From positions 45,898-109,897 of the forward strand of contig JAJECH010000014.1 in NCBI GenBank assembly GCA_022822135.1: DNA of 64,000 bases, written 5' to 3'. A program made the position numbers and the translations under genes. Within the stretch, counting starts at the first letter, position 1. Each line of letters opens with the position of its first letter. Of the stretch, positions 42,144 to 51,877 are shown piece after piece. A model generated the notes under the pieces. That model was given only the letters and a program-made list of their open reading frames with translations. It searched no databases and was not told the DNA's origin. Source of the DNA: Pseudomonadales bacterium (GTDB lineage: Bacteria; Pseudomonadota; Gammaproteobacteria; Pseudomonadales; Azotimanducaceae).

Positions 42144-43154
42144 TCAACCGTCAGTGGCAGTGTCCCTTTCGTAGTTCGCGATCATCTCTTCGCTTAGTTC
42201 CCAGAGGACCTTTCCGTTCGCTGCGTTTCTAGCGTGCGTTGACATCGTTTTCTCCTGCATGCAATGTAAGTACATATCTGTGCGGCGACCCGCGTCTGGA
42301 GAGCAAGCAAGGTAAATAATCGGCTTGATCGCGGCTTCTGGCGAGCGAAACAGTGTCCGCATGAATGGTCCAATGAGCCACTGAATCGATTGTGGTGCTT
42401 CTCGCGCGATCTTTGTGGCTACCGCGCCCGGACAAAGACTATGAACCGCCACCGACAGAGCGCTTGATGGGTTTAGACGCTTCGATAGTTCACACGCATA
42501 CGCGGACAGCACCATCTTGCTGATTCCGTAGTAACGCAACGCATCTTTACGACCGAACTCGTGGAAGTTCCCAAGGTCAGAAAAATCGAAAGATTCTCCT
42601 GATCGATGTGCTTCCGAAGACACAAAGATCAACCTTGGTACGTCGCTTGAGTCTGTTTCAGAACAAGGTTTGATGACGCCATCGTCAAGGAAGCGTTTGA
42701 CCAGGTATCGATTGGCTAAGAAGTGGACCGCGAACATCGTCTCGTAACCTTGCTTTGATCTCCTTGCGGAGATAGTGCTCAAACCTGCGTTCAACACCGC
42801 GATATCGAGCTGCACTTTCTGTTCGCGCAGGATATCGCACAACTTTCTTGCCGAATCGAGATCTGCAAGATCAACCTGAATCGTCTCTACCGTATTTGAA
42901 CCGGATTGCTGCTTGATCTCCTCGCTGATTTCAGGAACACCCGTACGACAGGCCAAAATGACATTTGCCCCTCTTGAGGCTAAATCGATCGCGACGGCTT
43001 TGCCTATGCCGCTACTTGCTCCGGTAACAAGGCACGTTTTCCCGTCTATCCTGAGCGAACTCGGAACCGGATCGATTGAATCTTGACTCGTGAGTCGATC
43101 GTAAAAGATAGTCGCAAGCGCATTTCTTATCGTCCCGTCAAATCTTCGCATCAC
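42144..43154 (-). CDS. Short-chain dehydrogenase/reductase
   Basis: A 336-residue SDR. The Rossmann motif TGASSGIGKAVAIDLASRGA (about 39-58), LNAGLS and the catalytic YYGISKMVLSAYACEL with Tyr and Lys (about 218-233) are present. The length and the C-terminal part resemble retinol dehydrogenase/WWOX-type SDRs. About 30 extra residues precede the nucleotide-binding fold. Confidence 0.9.
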   Translation of the reverse strand: MMRRFDGTIRNALATIFYDRLTSQDSIDPVPSSLRIDGKTCLVTGASSGIGKAVAIDLASRGANVILACRTGVPEISEEIKQQSGSNTVETIQVDLADLDSARKLCDILREQKVQLDIAVLNAGLSTISARRSKQGYETMFAVHFLANRYLVKRFLDDGVIKPCSETDSSDVPRLIFVSSEAHRSGESFDFSDLGNFHEFGRKDALRYYGISKMVLSAYACELSKRLNPSSALSVAVHSLCPGAVATKIAREAPQSIQWLIGPFMRTLFRSPEAAIKPIIYLACSPDAGRRTDMYLHCMQEKTMSTHARNAANGKVLWELSEEMIANYERDTATDG

Positions 43155-43283
43155 AAGTTACGGTCTTATTTCACATTCAGGAACTGAGTTTCTATTGAAT
43201 CGTTGTACTTTTCGCTGAAGAAGCCAGCGGAAAAGCGGGAATGACCCAATATCCCTACGTTCGTTGTCCGAATTAACGTCGTA

Positions 43284-44222
43284 TTAAAGCGAGCGGATGC
43301 TGTCGATGGCGGAGTAGAGATAAGAATGTTCATCACGCACACCAACACAATTGTTATAGCTGAGAGCCGTGGTGAACGCGAAATTCGGACGAAATACGCC
43401 ACCAATTCGCCCTTTCATCGCATGGTTGACTCGTTTTAAGACGTTTCTCTCAACTGTACGATCATCGTCAAACTCGTACTCGAATTTCAGATTCGTGATT
43501 TTGATTCCTCTATAGACTCTGACGCCTTCTGGCAGGTATAGGGTCAGGCGTGAAATGCGTCGGGTCGAACGATCGACATCGAATTCAACCCTGAGCTGCT
43601 CGGAGTTCAAGATCCGCTCTTCGGGGGGCATTTTCGCGAAGAGCAAGGCCGAAGGTTTTGCGACGAATTTCACTCTCGTTTCGTCTCGATCAACCACGCT
43701 GATAGAACTTAGATTAACTGGGATTACCTTCGGAATGAGACGCGCATCACCGAATGGGTACGGGTATTCGGTGTAGTCCCCGTTGATCCTCTTCCATACC
43801 GTCGGTTCGGTGTCTTTCTTTTTCTTTGACGGCGTTTCGAAAACTCCTCGGTTGGGATCAAAACGTGTCGTCTCGTTGTGCTTCCGGCGGATAAAAAATG
43901 CTCCGAGGCTACCTGCCGCGTTCATATCAACTCGACAGGCATCCTGAACTTCAATCCCACTTTTATCCAGAGCTTCGCTCACCAGCTCCCGTTCGTATTC
44001 CGGAAGGTGCTCTACACTGAACTCTGCGTCGGCGATACCCTGCAGGATCTGCTTCTGTTCATCGGAACCGTATTGAAACGACGTTGGATCACCAAAGCTG
44101 AACATGCTTGAACTGTTCTCCATTTTCGACAAAGGTGCTGTAACTTCAGAACTCCAACACTGCACGGAGATCAACACCCCAAATACCGTTACGAACCTGA
44201 CTAAGGACGAAGGTAGATGCAT
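43284..44222 (-). CDS. Exported protein of unknown function
   Basis: A 312-residue protein from the ATG at 44220-44222, which has a GGGAG ribosome-binding site 7 bases away; a longer frame upstream is less likely. The signal peptide is FVTVFGVLISVQCWSSE-like (about residues 9-26). The rest is soluble and rich in beta structure (RVEFDVDRSTRRISRLTLYL, ITNLKFEYEFDDDRTVERN). Two widely spaced Cys (QDACRVD, YNNCVGV) could form a disulfide. No family is recognised. Confidence 0.65.
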   Translation of the reverse strand: MHLPSSLVRFVTVFGVLISVQCWSSEVTAPLSKMENSSSMFSFGDPTSFQYGSDEQKQILQGIADAEFSVEHLPEYERELVSEALDKSGIEVQDACRVDMNAAGSLGAFFIRRKHNETTRFDPNRGVFETPSKKKKDTEPTVWKRINGDYTEYPYPFGDARLIPKVIPVNLSSISVVDRDETRVKFVAKPSALLFAKMPPEERILNSEQLRVEFDVDRSTRRISRLTLYLPEGVRVYRGIKITNLKFEYEFDDDRTVERNVLKRVNHAMKGRIGGVFRPNFAFTTALSYNNCVGVRDEHSYLYSAIDSIRSL

Positions 44223-44418
44223 GGAAGCACTCCCGGTTTTTCGGTTTCCGCGACGGTAGGTTGGCAGTTCTCCAATCCTTGAGCTTAGGTTTGCCATGCT
44301 GTGCATGTCTCATTGCTGATTTCATGGAAAGGAATTTACTGCAACACAGTGTCTTCACCGAATATTAGACCCCGCTTCTAAAATATCGCTCACTCCGTAT
44401 TTCTCACATCTGTACCAC

Positions 44419-45549
44419 ATGTCCAGCCTAGACGCTACGAGCAACGAAGTTCCTCAAGACCCACAGCTGATCGACAACCCGCTCTACGACAAGATAAAGG
44501 AGCGAGCTCAAGCGGATAAGCCACCGTCCCGCCGTTCACCTTTAGGCGCTGTCGCAGCATCGCGCGTATCGGGAACAGCCAGTCGTAAAGAGATGGCGGA
44601 CAGCATTCTTGCTGAGGACGGGGATCTCGTCCCAGGTAACTTCGGTACGGTCTGGTACAAACCAGTGACCGTTTGTGGAATCGAGCTGAAACTGGAACCA
44701 CTACAACCCAGTATTGGTACGGTTGTACACGGTATGGATCTCGCAACTGACTTGGACAATCCGGAAGTTGTGTCTTTTGTCAGGCAACTCTGGTTGCAAC
44801 GACGGGTGATCGCATTTCGAGGTCAGGAACATCTCACCCGGAAACAGATGGTTCAATTTGTTGAGCACTTCGGCGTTGTTGGAATGCCGTTTGGCGAGAA
44901 GGATCACGTACCAAACTCGCCACACGACCTGAATCAACAGGTTAAGGTCAAAGATATCCCCAATATGCTCGTATTACCGTCAGATGCGACGGTACCGAAC
45001 ATTGCGAGCGGTTGGCATTCAGACGCTACTTGGCAACAAAAGCCGCCGATGGCATCGGTATTAATGTGCCGAGAAGCACCCCCAGTTGGTGGCGATACCT
45101 GCTTCTGCGACTGCCACAGCATGTGGGAGGGGTTGTCCGCAGCCACGAAGGAACGCGTTGCCAACTTGAATGCCGTACACATCGGCTCCGTTGGTCACCA
45201 AATGGACGGTAAAACGCCCGTTTCAGTTCACCCCGTCGCAAGAACTCATCCCGAAACCGGGCGCACGAGCTTGTACGTCCAACAGGGATTCGTGAAGAAG
45301 TTCGCCGACGAACACAACATTCCGGAAGAAGAAGAACGTAAGTTGCTTCTCGAAATGAAATTCCAGGAAGGTCGGCCAGAATATACGTGCCGTGTGAAAT
45401 GGGAACCGGGCACCATTGCGATGTGGGACAACCGTTGCGTCCTCCATTCGGGCAGCGGCGACTATTGGCCGCATCGACGTTTCATGGAACGCCTTACGAT
45501 TCTCGACGCGGACGAGTCGCGACGTATTCCGTACTACGATCCAAACTAG
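44419..45549 (+). CDS. TauD/TfdA family Fe(II)/2-oxoglutarate dioxygenase
   Basis: A 376-residue dioxygenase. The iron ligands are H200 and D202 in SGWHSDATWQ and H343 in AMWDNRCVLHSGSGDY; Arg353 or Arg354 in PHRRFMERL would bind 2-oxoglutarate. GIELKLEPLQPSIGTVVHG is the family start and follows an N-terminal extension of about 85 residues. Relatives hydroxylate taurine, aryloxyacetates, alkyl sulfates and other small acids; the substrate here is unknown. Confidence 0.9.
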   Translation: MSSLDATSNEVPQDPQLIDNPLYDKIKERAQADKPPSRRSPLGAVAASRVSGTASRKEMADSILAEDGDLVPGNFGTVWYKPVTVCGIELKLEPLQPSIGTVVHGMDLATDLDNPEVVSFVRQLWLQRRVIAFRGQEHLTRKQMVQFVEHFGVVGMPFGEKDHVPNSPHDLNQQVKVKDIPNMLVLPSDATVPNIASGWHSDATWQQKPPMASVLMCREAPPVGGDTCFCDCHSMWEGLSAATKERVANLNAVHIGSVGHQMDGKTPVSVHPVARTHPETGRTSLYVQQGFVKKFADEHNIPEEEERKLLLEMKFQEGRPEYTCRVKWEPGTIAMWDNRCVLHSGSGDYWPHRRFMERLTILDADESRRIPYYDPN

Positions 45550-45710
45550 ACAACACACTCAATTTGCAGGAGTTAGCCGTACATCAACCATAGATACGGC
45601 TCGTGCGCGATCATACGTCCTATATTTGATTGGGCGAAAGGACGGTTTGAAAACCCCTCGCAGAGTGTTTTAACCGAACTCCTTACTACCAAATTACTGG
45701 AGTTACCGAC

Positions 45711-45938
45711 ATGGCCATTGACGTTTCTTTACGACTATCCGCTCAGACCGTTGATGTTCTGGACCGCGCCGCCGCACAACTTCAACGCAGTCGAGCAGAC
45801 GTCATTCTCTTAGCGGTCGAAACCTTCCTCGAAGATTTTGATGATCTTGCCGTTGCAATGGATCGAATCCGCGACCCTTCCGACCCGGTACTCGATTGGA
45901 ACATGAGTAAACGTTTCTTACTCGAAGCGGATAAATAA
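45711..45938 (+). CDS. Ribbon-helix-helix antitoxin-like protein (orphan)
   Basis: A 75-residue protein with a GGAG ribosome-binding site. VSLRLSAQTVDVLDRAAAQL then RSRADVILLAVETFLEDFDD is a ribbon-helix-helix DNA-binding module, and the acidic C-terminal tail (RIRDPSDPVLDWN) resembles toxin-binding tails of RelB/ParD-type antitoxins. No toxin gene follows: the next gene is on the opposite strand 31 bases away. The gene is either an orphan regulator or the surviving half of a toxin-antitoxin pair. Confidence 0.75.
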   Translation: MAIDVSLRLSAQTVDVLDRAAAQLQRSRADVILLAVETFLEDFDDLAVAMDRIRDPSDPVLDWNMSKRFLLEADK

Positions 45939-45969
45939 CCTTGCGGCATGCATCTGTAGAAACTCACTA

Positions 45970-47007
45970 CTAGAACGGCAACCCCCTACGGCGTCGGTGT
46001 CTTCGTCTGCTATCAGAGATGCTCTGTGTAACGCCGCAGTCTATCGGACGAACTTTCTCCGCAATAGCCTCAAATTCAGGCTGGCAACGTAGCATTAAAG
46101 CGAATGCTTGAGCATCAATCTCAGAAAAGTATGGAGCATTCCATTCGCCTCGATCGTCGTCCCATTCGAACCGTGACCATTTGCGGTTTCGGAGGTCTTT
46201 CAAAACGATTTCGTCGCTCTTCCACCAAATATCGAAGTCAAAAATCCGTCGCATCGGTGCTATTAGATTCCAATTCGAGTCTCTTAGCGCCGATAGCACC
46301 CCTGTGTATACAAATACATCACAATCATCGCCGTTTGCGTCTAGTTCCCGACAAATAGCCCAAAGCGTGCCAGTTGGCAACGTGACTTCGCCATTGTTTA
46401 TCCCACCGATCTCGCTAATCATGCGAGAGGCCTTGTCAACGGAAAGAAACGCTCGAGGAGCGCCCCGTTTCGTTTTAATCTCGTAGAACTCAGTCTCACC
46501 GGATTTGAGCTCCGCAACATGGTTATAGCTATTGCTACCGAGGCAGTTTTTACCCCTCTTTCCCGCCGAACGAAGCTTCGCTGCGGAATTCAGTGGGTAA
46601 CAGATGAATTCATCATCAAGTCTTCTTGGCGCACTGAACCCATACTCTTTCCGGTCACTCCGTCGTCGTGCCGATTTGCTAATTAGCCCCCTCGCCTCGC
46701 TACACTCCTTGATTGTCTCAGACCAAGACTGGCCGTGGTCGACATGTTTAAGAATGTCGCGTATACGATTCCTCATGTTTAGGTCGTAGCGTTCGTTCAC
46801 TTGCCACCCAGGCATGCTCTTAAGATGACGGAGCGCTCTACAGGCGTTCTCTATCTCACTAGTTCTACGTCCCCTCCCGTCGTGTTGCGCCGAATCTCGA
46901 AAGTGTTCTTCTATGGCAAGGCGCACTCTTTTATTGCGCGACGGGGGCGAGATCTCGTCAATCAGCGCTTCCATCAGTATCGAAGGGGATTTTTTTGAAT
47001 TTGACAT
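45970..47007 (-). CDS. Hypothetical protein, possibly PcfJ-like
   Basis: A 345-residue protein, rich in Arg, Asp and Ser, with no recognised family by eye. The middle part RSAGKRGKNCLGSNSYNHVA then LKSGETEFYEI, KRGAPRAFLSVDKASRM and SEIGGINNGEV (about 150-210) resembles the core of PcfJ-like domains: a Cys after a helix, a strand pair with a Pro, and a final G-x-x-N. PcfJ-like proteins occur on plasmids and mobile regions. Base usage looks less like the surrounding housekeeping genes, with several AGA codons. Confidence in the family is low. Confidence 0.5.
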   Translation of the reverse strand: MSNSKKSPSILMEALIDEISPPSRNKRVRLAIEEHFRDSAQHDGRGRRTSEIENACRALRHLKSMPGWQVNERYDLNMRNRIRDILKHVDHGQSWSETIKECSEARGLISKSARRRSDRKEYGFSAPRRLDDEFICYPLNSAAKLRSAGKRGKNCLGSNSYNHVAELKSGETEFYEIKTKRGAPRAFLSVDKASRMISEIGGINNGEVTLPTGTLWAICRELDANGDDCDVFVYTGVLSALRDSNWNLIAPMRRIFDFDIWWKSDEIVLKDLRNRKWSRFEWDDDRGEWNAPYFSEIDAQAFALMLRCQPEFEAIAEKVRPIDCGVTQSISDSRRRHRRRRGLPF

Positions 47008-47016
47008 GCTTTTCCT

Positions 47017-47244
47017 TCACGTTTCACGAATTTGGTTGGTTGACGCTCCGCCTCGATGTACTTGGCGAACTATGCGTTCAAAAAGTCGATTCCTCTCTCT
47101 CATTAACGTATGAATATCTGAGTCGTAACAATCCTGTTTAACTTGGCTCTGACATGCGATTCCTACGATGGCGTCTATTGATTTTTTACTCGATATCGTT
47201 GAAATACCCCCATTGATTTCACTTCGTCGATTGAATCTCTTCAC
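47017..47244 (-). CDS. Small hypothetical ORF upstream of the PcfJ-like gene
   Basis: A 75-codon frame from a GTG start ends 9 bases before the next gene on the same strand, which suggests coupling. The product is basic and helical in its second half (HTLMRERNRLFERIVRQVHR). No ribosome-binding site or family is visible. If it is not a gene, the 47008-47445 stretch would be a 440-base gap with no other support for a gene. Confidence 0.3.
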   Translation of the reverse strand: MKRFNRRSEINGGISTISSKKSIDAIVGIACQSQVKQDCYDSDIHTLMRERNRLFERIVRQVHRGGASTNQIRET

Positions 47245-47445
47245 CCAACAAGATTAATACCCTATTGCGTCAGATTCGGTCGTAGTAAACTCGATTTAGC
47301 CAAATTTGGCATTCAGATTAGCAAGCGGATAACTACTGCTCAAAACCGATATTGGGTGTCCGTTGAAAGCACTAAACATGAACGTGTCGCAGCAACACGT
47401 CCCTAATCGAGCGGTTGTTTCCCGCTTAAAAGATTAAGCGATCGA

Positions 47446-47787
47446 TTAGCTGTCGATTGCCGCTAACATGTAATCAATCGCGTCCGCTAGCTGCTCGTTA
47501 GAGCAGCTCATGCACAGTCCTTTTTTAGGCATCCCAGGCGGAATGCCGTCAATGGTCGTCTGAAGCAATGCATCGCGCCCTTTCTTGACGCGCCATTCCC
47601 ATTTGTCAGCATCACCGAGTTTCGGCGCATCTGCGACACCCGCGTTATGACAACTTGCACAGTACTTTGTATACGTCTCTAAACCCGGATGATCGACCGG
47701 CGGTTCCTCTTGTTCTGCACAACCAATCAAACTTAGTAGTGCAACACAAAAAAGGACGTACGTTGAGCCTCTAAAAAAATATCGCAT
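47446..47787 (-). CDS. Cytochrome c5-type lipoprotein
   Basis: A 113-residue exported cytochrome. The signal peptide ends in the lipobox LIGC (Cys23), so it should be anchored to a membrane. CASCH (about residues 44-48) binds heme c, PGMPKKG supplies the axial Met, and CMSCSNEQLADAIDYML near the end has the extra CxxC typical of cytochrome c5. It probably carries electrons in the periplasm. Confidence 0.92.
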   Translation of the reverse strand: MRYFFRGSTYVLFCVALLSLIGCAEQEEPPVDHPGLETYTKYCASCHNAGVADAPKLGDADKWEWRVKKGRDALLQTTIDGIPPGMPKKGLCMSCSNEQLADAIDYMLAAIDS

Positions 47788-47902
47788 AAGGTCTAGGTAT
47801 TACTTCCTAACAAGTCTAGTGGGTCGATAAAACAGCGTAACAGCGACGCTGCGATTTTAGGTTCGCGTGATAGCATTTTGACAGAGACATGAATCCAAAA
47901 CT

Positions 47903-49267
47903 ATGACAGACGACTACAGGGTCGCCGATTTATCGCTAGCCGCGTTCGGTAAACGCGAAATCGCACTCGCCGAAAGCGAAATGCCTGCACTGATGGCGTT
48001 ACGGGAAAAGTACGCGACACAACGACCTCTAGCAGGTGCTCGCATCATCGGCTGTATTCACATGACAGTGCAGACAGCCGTCCTAATCAAGACCTTGTAC
48101 GCACTCGGAGCGGAAGCCCGTTGGTCGTCCTGCAACATCTTCTCGACGCAAGATCACGCAGCCGCTGCCATGGCAGAAGACGGTGTGCCTGTGTTTGCCT
48201 GGAAAGGGGAAACCGAAGAAGAATATGAGTGGTGTCTCGAGCAGACCATCCTCAAGAACGGCGAACCTTGGGATGCCAACGTCTTACTCGACGACGGTGG
48301 GGATCTGACTTTGATGATCCACGAAAAATACCCGCAGATGCTTGAGAACGTTCACGGCATTAGCGAGGAAACAACCACCGGGGTTCATCGACTCTTAGAA
48401 ATGCTGGAGAAAGGTACGCTCAAAGTCCCAGCGATCGACGTCAATGCATCGATCACCAAGAGCAAGAACGACAATCGCTACGGCACCCGCCATAGTTTGA
48501 ACGATGCCATCAAGCGCGGTACGGACGTGCTTCTTGCTGGGAAGAAAGCGCTCGTGTTCGGTTACGGAGACGTCGGGAAAGGTTCCTCAGCGAGTTTGCG
48601 CCAAGAAGGCATGATCGTAAAAATTGTCGAAATCGACCCGATCTGTGCGATGCAAGCTTGCATGGACGGCTTCGAAGTCGTCTCACCATATAAAGATGGC
48701 AAGAACACAGGCGACATCAAGAACATTGATCGCGAATTAATGCAATCAATCGACCTGATCGTAACGTGCACCGGGAACACACGCGTTTGCGATGCACCGA
48801 TGCTCGAGAGTGTCAAAGCGGGTGCGATCGTTTGCAACATCGGTCATTTCGACAATGAAATCGATACACAGTACATGCGCGATCACTGGCATTGGCAGGA
48901 AGTCAAAGAGCAAGTACACCAAATATTCCGTAGCGAATCGCCTCATGATTACGTAATCTTGTTATCAGAGGGTCGCTTGGTTAATCTCGGTAACGCAATG
49001 GGTCATCCATCCCGCGTCATGGACGGATCATTTGCCAATCAAGTCTTGGCGCAGATGCACCTGTTTGAACAGAAGTGGGCGGATCAAGACCCAAGCCAAC
49101 GCGCACCGATTTCGGTTGAGGTGTTGCCTAAGAAACTTGACGAGGAAGTCGCCCAACTTATGGTCGAAGGATTCGGTGGCACCATTACCTCACTGACGCA
49201 GGAACAGGCGGACTACATTAATGTGCCCGTACCTGGTCCTTTCAAACCCGATCAATACAAGTACTAA
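47903..49267 (+). CDS. ahcY: S-adenosylhomocysteinase
   Basis: A 454-residue NAD-dependent hydrolase that splits S-adenosylhomocysteine to adenosine and homocysteine and so relieves product inhibition of methyltransferases. [20 protein letters not shown] (about 80-99) and [14 protein letters not shown] are substrate motifs, [19 protein letters not shown] (about 217-235) is the NAD site, and the C terminus ends PFKPDQYKY. No Shine-Dalgarno is obvious. It heads a run of four same-strand genes (CBS protein, formaldehyde dehydrogenase, amidohydrolase). No SAH riboswitch was found upstream. Confidence 0.98.
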   Translation: MTDDYRVADLSLAAFGKREIALAESEMPALMALREKYATQRPLAGARIIGCIHMTVQTAVLIKTLYALGAEARWSSCNIFSTQDHAAAAMAEDGVPVFAWKGETEEEYEWCLEQTILKNGEPWDANVLLDDGGDLTLMIHEKYPQMLENVHGISEETTTGVHRLLEMLEKGTLKVPAIDVNASITKSKNDNRYGTRHSLNDAIKRGTDVLLAGKKALVFGYGDVGKGSSASLRQEGMIVKIVEIDPICAMQACMDGFEVVSPYKDGKNTGDIKNIDRELMQSIDLIVTCTGNTRVCDAPMLESVKAGAIVCNIGHFDNEIDTQYMRDHWHWQEVKEQVHQIFRSESPHDYVILLSEGRLVNLGNAMGHPSRVMDGSFANQVLAQMHLFEQKWADQDPSQRAPISVEVLPKKLDEEVAQLMVEGFGGTITSLTQEQADYINVPVPGPFKPDQYKY

Positions 49268-49283
49268 CAGCGGGGGTACGACA

Positions 49284-50850
<1,567 letters not shown>

Positions 50851-50858
50851 GGAGTTAC

Positions 50859-51860
50859 ATGGAACCCAACGAGTGGCTTAATCAAGTCCAGGAAGAGATT
50901 CTCGAACCCGAGTTACCAATCTGCGATCCTCACCACCATTTATGGGATCATCCACAGAACCGATATCTGCTTGACGAACTGCTCGCTGATACCGGCAGCG
51001 GCCACAACGTGGTAAGCACCGTGTTCATGGAGTGTGGTTCGATGTATCGCGCCGATGGTCCAGAAGCCATGCGTCCAGTTGGTGAAACCGAGTTCGTGAA
51101 CGGTATCGCAGCCATGAGCGCAAGCGGCGGGTACGGCGATTCACGCATGTGTGCGGCGATTGTGAGTTACGCCGACCTGAATTTAGGAGCAGGCGTCGGT
51201 GAAGTCCTCGATGCGCACATGTCCGCAAGCCACCGCTTTCGTGGCATACGCCATGCATCGGGATGGGACGCGAGCGAGACCGTTCGCAATTCCCACACCG
51301 CACCGACTGAAGGCATGATGCGAGACGCGACCTTCCGGGAAGGATTTGCGGAACTTGGCAAGCGAAATCTGACGTTCGACGCGTGGTTGTACCACCCGCA
51401 GATTCCTGAATTGACTAACCTCGCAAGCGCGTTTCCAGAGACGACCATCATTTTTGACCATTTCGGCGGTCCGCTGGGAATCGGACCTTACGAAGGGAAA
51501 CGTGAAGCAATCTTCAGCCAATGGAAGGAAGATGTCGCTGCGTTGGCTGACTGTCAAAACGTCGTCGCCAAGTTAGGCGGCCTTGTCATGCCGATCAACG
51601 GATTCGGGTTTCACAAGCGACCGACACCAGCAACGTCCGACGAATTGGTCGAAGCGACGCGGGATTACTACCTCCACATGATCGAGCATTTCGGTGCTGA
51701 GCGCTGCATGCTCGAAAGCAATTTCCCGGTCGACAAGGCCAGTTGCTCCTATGCGGTTCTGTGGAACTCGTTCAAGAAGTTGACGTCCGGCTTCAGCGAC
51801 TCCGAGCGTTCGAGCCTCTTTCACGATACAGCTGCTCGCGTCTATCGGGTCGAAACCTAG
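50859..51860 (+). CDS. Amidohydrolase family 2 (TIM-barrel metal-dependent hydrolase)
   Basis: A 333-residue protein of the Amidohydro_2 family: ICDPHHHLWDHP (about 22-33) gives metal ligands; IRHASGWD, IIFDHFGGPLG and MLESNFPVDKAS are the other family blocks. It lies 8 bases after frmA and ends close to a convergent receptor gene. Relatives are lactonases, decarboxylases and related hydrolases; no specific substrate can be set. Confidence 0.9.
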   Translation: MEPNEWLNQVQEEILEPELPICDPHHHLWDHPQNRYLLDELLADTGSGHNVVSTVFMECGSMYRADGPEAMRPVGETEFVNGIAAMSASGGYGDSRMCAAIVSYADLNLGAGVGEVLDAHMSASHRFRGIRHASGWDASETVRNSHTAPTEGMMRDATFREGFAELGKRNLTFDAWLYHPQIPELTNLASAFPETTIIFDHFGGPLGIGPYEGKREAIFSQWKEDVAALADCQNVVAKLGGLVMPINGFGFHKRPTPATSDELVEATRDYYLHMIEHFGAERCMLESNFPVDKASCSYAVLWNSFKKLTSGFSDSERSSLFHDTAARVYRVET

Positions 51861-51877
51861 CCTGCAGGCGAAATTAG

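Noticed and set aside
43166..43405. 79-codon frame overlapping the 3' end of the exported-protein gene
   Set aside because: Opposite-frame shadow with no ribosome-binding site; the longer frame has a signal peptide and a good start.
47878..47883. TTGACA near ahcY as a promoter
   Set aside because: It sits only 20 bases before the ATG, leaving no room for a -10 box and leader.
47788..47902. SAH riboswitch ahead of ahcY
   Set aside because: The conserved GAGGAGCGCUGC-type core and pairing were not found in the 115 bases.
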